Below, piece by piece: positions 59,654-64,000 of a stretch of DNA of 64,000 bases; the stretch's first letter is position 1; each line of letters starts with the position of its first letter. The position numbers were made by a program, and so were the translations under genes. This DNA comes from Siphonodentalium dalli (taxonomy: Eukaryota > Mollusca > Scaphopoda > Gadilida > Siphonodentaliidae), in the NCBI GenBank assembly GCA_032622095.1, contig CP136064.1, positions 6,691,512-6,755,511 on the forward strand. Direction: 5' to 3'. Below the pieces are notes generated by a model, which saw only the letters and a program-made list of their open reading frames with translations, ran no database searches and was not told the origin of the DNA.

Positions 59654-59959
59654 TCTCGTTTTGTTACCGACGATTCCATATGTGATGCACTGTGTGACTA
59701 CACGCCGACTGATAGTTCATCAGATGATGACGAATTACTCAGTGACCTTTCGTCGGGAGTTACAACAGTACCATTTGATCTACCTGTCATTCCGCACGAA
59801 ATTTCCCCCAATAGTGCAGATCCGACTGGACCGGAGGACGAACATTTCGCTACTGTACCAAATTTCAATGGTGATTCCTCTCAACAGGAAAGCAACAATT
59901 GGTGCGACCAACAACAAACTGTAAGACGCCCAGTTCGCCAAAGGCGACCTCCAACATAA
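59654..59959 (+). pseudogene. Probable C-terminal tail of a retrotransposon polyprotein
   Basis: A continuous frame ends at TAA (59957-59959). It reads DSICDALCDYTPTDSSSDDD, an acidic Ser/Asp-rich linker, and finishes QQTVRRPVRQRRPPT. An acidic linker with a short basic Arg/Pro end is typical of the C-terminus of LTR-retrotransposon (Ty3-like) integrases. No RT or integrase core is present upstream, where the frame runs into the CT tract and the 5S-like fragment. It is a decayed 5'-truncated piece; assignment rests on style alone. Confidence 0.4.
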
Positions 59960-60021
59960 CTAAATGATCATGTTACCGATTGACACAATTTCCAAACTAT
60001 ATGACATATAGGATTTTAGTT

Positions 60022-60291
60022 TCAGAAATGGCGAAGAAAAGAGAGGTTGCGCCAGTGGGCTCTGTTATCACCCATCACCCTATTAGAGTCGCCGTTAACT
60101 GCGACCGGTTTTTCTAATTGCTGTATGCGAATCGTGGCTAGAATTGAACCGCATGTTCCTTGATTGATTTCATTTCTCATTTCAACGTAGTAATAAAGAT
60201 ATTGTCTGTCCATAGTGTAATAGACTATGCTTGCATTCCTTAACGTTTCATCTACTGGCGTAAAACTAGCAGCACGTGACGTCAATCTCAT
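60022..60291 (-). other. Open frame of unknown status
   Basis: A minus-strand 89-codon frame (starting MRLTSRAASFTPVDETLRN; containing MDRQYLYYYVEMRNEI) has a protein-like composition but no recognised domain. It adjoins the polyprotein tail on the opposite strand and may be part of the same decayed element's terminal sequence. From 60292 to 61220 nothing was recognised. Confidence 0.2.
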
Positions 60292-61224
60292 AAGATTATA
60301 TTCTTAGTTCTATATAAGAACTAGAATGCACTCACTGGAGCTGCCTATACTTGCGCCCATCACACATTTGGCATATTTTGCGGTGTCTTACCAACAATAG
60401 TTTGAACCACGGGTGCTGGCCCCTCGTTTGATAGAGATCGATAACAAAACTCCAGATATCAAATCTCAGTTCATTCATCGCTGAAATAGTTGTGTGTACC
60501 GACAGAAGATCTCTGTTATCTCAAATTGATCTATTACACTAATGCTAGTCTTAATAATACGTACGAGTTGTTTGACATATTTATATAACAATATAGATAT
60601 CTTTCATATACTTGTAAAGGGTGAGAAAACGATTGGTTGCCGATGATGCTATATTATATACCAATTGGGTTAAATTACTAGTGTGACTAGAATCACATAA
60701 TTACAAATACCGACACAATTAAATAAAAGACACGCGACCGTTGTCCAGTCTTTGATTAACAGTGTGTCAATGAGAACATTCCCCCATTAGCGACTGATCT
60801 ACAATCTTCGGGAACATATCATCAACATGTATATTGCGTTGAGGGTGAGAAAGCTTGTTTTCCCAGTTAATTAATAAGGCATTTTAATAATCCATGTTTC
60901 CACATTCACATTTTTGAGTGCAATTGTTATTCAATTGAACCACGCGCTCGACTGTTTGGCCGGACATGATTTATATGCACCAGGATCTTTCGATAATGTT
61001 TTAAACTTTCTAGAAATATGACGTAACATGTTCGCGGAAGGACAGACACATAAACAGACAGATAAACAGAGATCCGGACCGAAAACATTACTTGCGTCCA
61101 GCATGGACTGGCGCAAGTAATGATGTGCATCGACTAAAAATGTATAAATATAATTGAAATTATAGATACGGATGGTCTTCGCGGTATTGCTTCTTAATAG
61201 TCACATCCGTTAAAACCACCATGA

Positions 61225-61515
61225 ACGGGGCCCCCGGTGGTCCAGTCGGTAGAGTGCCAGGTGGTTTTACGCCGTCACATGCCGTCCAGCGCTGACGAAG
61301 CTGCTTCTAACCCCGTCATAGGGACGGTGACCGGGATCGTGTATCTGGGCAAGTTTGTCAGTTGCTTTCCGGTGGTCGGTGGTTTCTACACGCAGTGGAA
61401 CAATTTCCCGGTGAAATTAAGCCTATGCGTGGTCTTCCTCCACCCGTAAAATTAACAATGTCGTGTGTGGCCTAGCGGCTAGAACGACGATAAACCATAA
61501 TAAACAACAACAAAC
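61225..61515 (+). mobile_element. tRNA-like SINE
   Basis: It starts near ggggcccccggtggtccagt with an A-box-like tggtccagtcgg. A GC-rich body follows (ccccgtcatagggacggtga, ggtggtttctacacgcagtg, gcgtggtcttcctccaccc), and it ends tagaacgacgataaaccata then a (aac)n tail. GC content is far above the flanks. No clear B box was found, so the promoter is probably decayed. Confidence 0.6.
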
Positions 61516-61716
61516 AACAACCACCACAGGAACAGGAACAATATTAAAATATAGACAGACCTTGTTCTTATACCAATCAAAAACATGGAACAAATAGAAT
61601 GTTATTATCAAGAACATATACGCAGTGTTAGTAAACAAAGTCCATGTTATGTTACAGTACGGTACGTAAAGAGTGTGCTATAAGCAAAACACTCAACACC
61701 GGGGAGATCACACTAA

Positions 61717-62960
61717 AGATAACTACTAAAAGTGTAGCATGTTGTTTACAACTTACCGTTATTGCGCTCGCTAATCCGTGCCACTCAATCTTTCGGTGTT
61801 GAGTGGGTCACAGTAAATTATATTTTCTTATCACACACTCGTTATGTGCTGTATATAAACAAATTCCCGGCTCGCACAAGTTTTTTTTATATTATCGTAT
61901 GCATACTATTATTATACTATACTATTAGTATATTTTTGAGAAAATGTTCTTAATTAACCTACAACCAAGGCAACCCGTGCCTTCAACTGATATAAGCTTT
62001 TTCCGAACAGGGGTCATCGATTCATATTTATTACATGATCCTAACCTTATTCTATTCAATAAACACATTCTATAAATTGTGATATTAAGCGTTCGATTAA
62101 TGCGACATTTGACTTCCAGTGTGTCGCCTGTTAACATTCCGTACGCTACGTCTCAAAATTAATATGGCTTCCAATATATTTCCAACAAACTATCATGAAT
62201 GAAGAGTTTGAAAAGTTATGTCTTTAAATATACGCCATTAAATGCGCCAAAGAGTCTGTATTTATCTGGAACTGTTTCAGTACGCGGGCAATCAACAAAT
62301 AGTTACGTGAAACGTCATCGCATTCCTGTTAGATACGATGTTATTTTCGCGTCCCATTTGTTGATTTAAGTGTGTTTTGTCGAGGTTTTAGATAATGTAA
62401 TAAATGGAATCTACAACGATTCCCCAGTTTATAGCGGATATTACCAAATTCGTCCAGTAAATTAGGTCTGGACCTTGCCAAAGGGGCTCGGTCCAAGCCT
62501 AATTTACTTGACTCATTTTGTGAATTCCGCTATAAACTGGGGACTCGTTGTAGATCATCTATATATTCTATTATATTATACCCCCAATACGTGATGGGAA
62601 GAGATATCTTTAATAGAAAACTCATTCATCAAGCAGCCCTGAAATTAGCTTGTATAGAAATGTCTACCTAAACCAGGATGCTGATAATTACAGCTCTTAT
62701 AATGTGAAAGGTCCAACCTCGAAGAAAAAAATGCGAGGATTACAGTGCATAACATGCATGTTGCAGAACTACTTTGTCGATCAATCCCACTTCCAAGATT
62801 CAGCCAAGCAAATCACCAATTGGTTGAAGCCGTGTAAAAAATGTATTCTCATTGCCATATTGGTGATGACCAGATCAATTACAAATAGCGACCCCAATGG
62901 TATACATGTAAATTAAAACAATCTATCTACACGCACTAAACATATGATGATACCCCCACC
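61717..62960 (+). repeat. Dispersed repeat, copy 2 (partner at 2.2-4.0 kb)
   Basis: Shares ordered blocks with 2218-4010. It is shorter in the middle and contains a hairpin MITE (62409-62555) not seen in the left copy. The open frame at 62650-62916 is out of register with the open frame of the left copy over the shared block, so neither is supported as a gene. Confidence 0.65.
62409..62555. mobile_element. 147-bp hairpin MITE
   Basis: The ends are inverted: atctacaacgattccccagt then ttatagcgga on the left, and tccgctataaactggggact then cgttgtagat on the right. An inner inverted pair, gtaaattaggtctggacc and ggtccaagcctaatttac, surrounds the centre. Almost the whole element folds back. Confidence 0.85.
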
Positions 62961-62984
62961 AATCGTCAGTTACTTAAATGAGAT

Positions 62985-63935
62985 ATCTACATGTCGACCC
63001 CCCCCCCCCCACCAATCATATACATTTAAATGATATATCTACATGTCGACCCCACCCAATCATATCAACTTAAATTAGATATAAACATGTCGACCCCCAC
63101 CGATCATATCAACTTACATGATATATCTACATGTCGCCCCCCACCAATCATATACACTTAAATGAGATACCTACACGTCGACACCCAAGCAATCATATCA
63201 ACTTACATGAGAGATCTACACGTCAACACCCCCACCAATCATATCAATTTAAATGAGATATCTACACGTCGACCCCCTACCAATCATATCAACTTACATG
63301 ATATATCTACATGTCAACCCTTCACCAATCATATAAAATTAAATGAGATATCTACATGTCGACCCCTCCCCAATCATAAACGTAAATGAGATATCTACCT
63401 GTCGACTCCACACCAATCATATACATATAAGTGAGATATCTACATCTCGACCCCCCCCAATCATATCAATTTAAATGATATATCTACACATCGACACCCC
63501 CACCAATCATATAAATTTAAATGAGATATCTACATGTCGCCCCCCACCGATTATATCAACTTACATGAGATATATACATGTCGACCCCCACCAATCATAT
63601 CAACTTAAATGAGATATCTACGTGTCAACCCCCACCAATCATATAAACTTAAATGAGATATCTACACGTCGACCCCGTACCAATCATATCAACTAACATG
63701 ATATATCTACATGTCAACCCCTACCAATCGTATAAAGTTAAATGAGATATCTACACGTCGACCCCCTACCAATCATATCAACTTAAATGAGATATCTACA
63801 CGTCGACCCCCTACCAATCATATCAACTTAAATGAGATATATACATGTCAACCCTCACCAATCATATCAACTTAAATGAGATATCTACATTTCAACCCTT
63901 CACCAATCATATAAAATTAAATGAGATATATTCAT
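62985..63935 (+). repeat. 44-bp minisatellite, about 21 units
   Basis: The unit aaatgagatatctacatgtc then gacccccaccaatcatatca (with actt) repeats nearly to the window end, with unit lengths from about 38 to 46 bp and C-run length variation. A longer C run lies at 62999-63010. The 3' remainder (63936-64000) holds nothing recognised except a closing gcgcgaagcgcg palindrome. Confidence 0.93.
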
Positions 63936-64000
63936 TTATTACACACTTAGCCGTGATTTATAAGGATTTTTTTCACCCACAGACCGACGCGCGAAGCGCG

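Noticed and set aside
61423-61638. Minus-strand frame rich in Val/Cys (VVVVVCCCLL)
   Set aside because: It is a translation of the (aac)n tail of the SINE and adjacent AT-rich sequence.
62985-63935. Regularly spaced repeats suggesting a CRISPR array
   Set aside because: The whole unit is repeated, with no unique spacers, variable unit length and a eukaryotic context. The arrays at 34.5 and 38.6-44.5 kb were rejected on the same grounds.

Overview
The window looks like nuclear DNA of a metazoan, most likely a mollusc or similar lophotrochozoan. It is AT-rich and has intron-like splice signals, GT/AG-bounded exons of secreted lectin-type domains, many non-LTR retrotransposon relics, TTAA-flanked MITEs, foldback elements and minisatellites. 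Nothing resembles bacterial operons, ribosome binding sites or CRISPR. The taxon is inferred from repeat style and domain types; nothing in the sequence names the species.

Host coding content is sparse and lies on the minus strand. A signal-peptide exon (54972 to 54912) ends in phase 1. The N-terminal half of a C-type lectin-like domain (25415 to 25244) enters in the matching phase and leaves in phase 2. The C-terminal half (15509 to about 15280) enters in the matching phase. Further down are a weak candidate exon (about 7304 to 7157) and a PAN/apple-like exon (6886 to 6647). If these belong together, most of the window is intron of one secreted C-type-lectin/PAN gene. The third exon carries an apparent frameshift.

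Everything else is mobile or repetitive. Left part (1-12 kb): a segment repeated at 61.7 kb, short direct repeats, a foldback element built of nested 69-bp palindromes (7.64-8.10 kb), degenerate tandem repeats, and a 400-bp foldback MITE (11.74-12.13 kb). From 12.9 to 14.4 kb lies a 5'-truncated LINE. A TTAA-flanked piggyBac-like MITE lies at 15.6-16.0 kb. A 4.4-kb inverted repeat with a minisatellite core occupies 19.05-23.42 kb and sits inside the same degenerate tandem-repeat family. A broken near-full-length LINE (29.6-33.25 kb) has endonuclease, reverse transcriptase and a Cys/His tail. A 20-bp minisatellite without indels runs 34.5-36.0 kb.

The most notable object is at 37,636-45,498. 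It is a 7.9-kb element with about 1-kb terminal inverted arms and two large GC-richer minisatellite arrays. Its central core holds a long hairpin, a paired palindromic site and an intact 585-codon tyrosine recombinase gene of the Crypton/KIAA1958-like (DUF3504) type with the full R-HxxR-H-Y set. Cryptons are not normally described with long inverted arms or arrays, so this is the best candidate for an undescribed system.

The right part (45.5-64 kb) holds LINE fragments, two copies of a second MITE family, an inverted-repeat family around a tandem array (48.8-53.8 kb), more copies of the nested palindrome element, four head-to-tail copies of a dispersed element (58.0-59.4 kb), a 5S rRNA-like fragment, a probable retrotransposon polyprotein tail, a tRNA-like SINE, a hairpin MITE and a 44-bp minisatellite that runs nearly to the window end.
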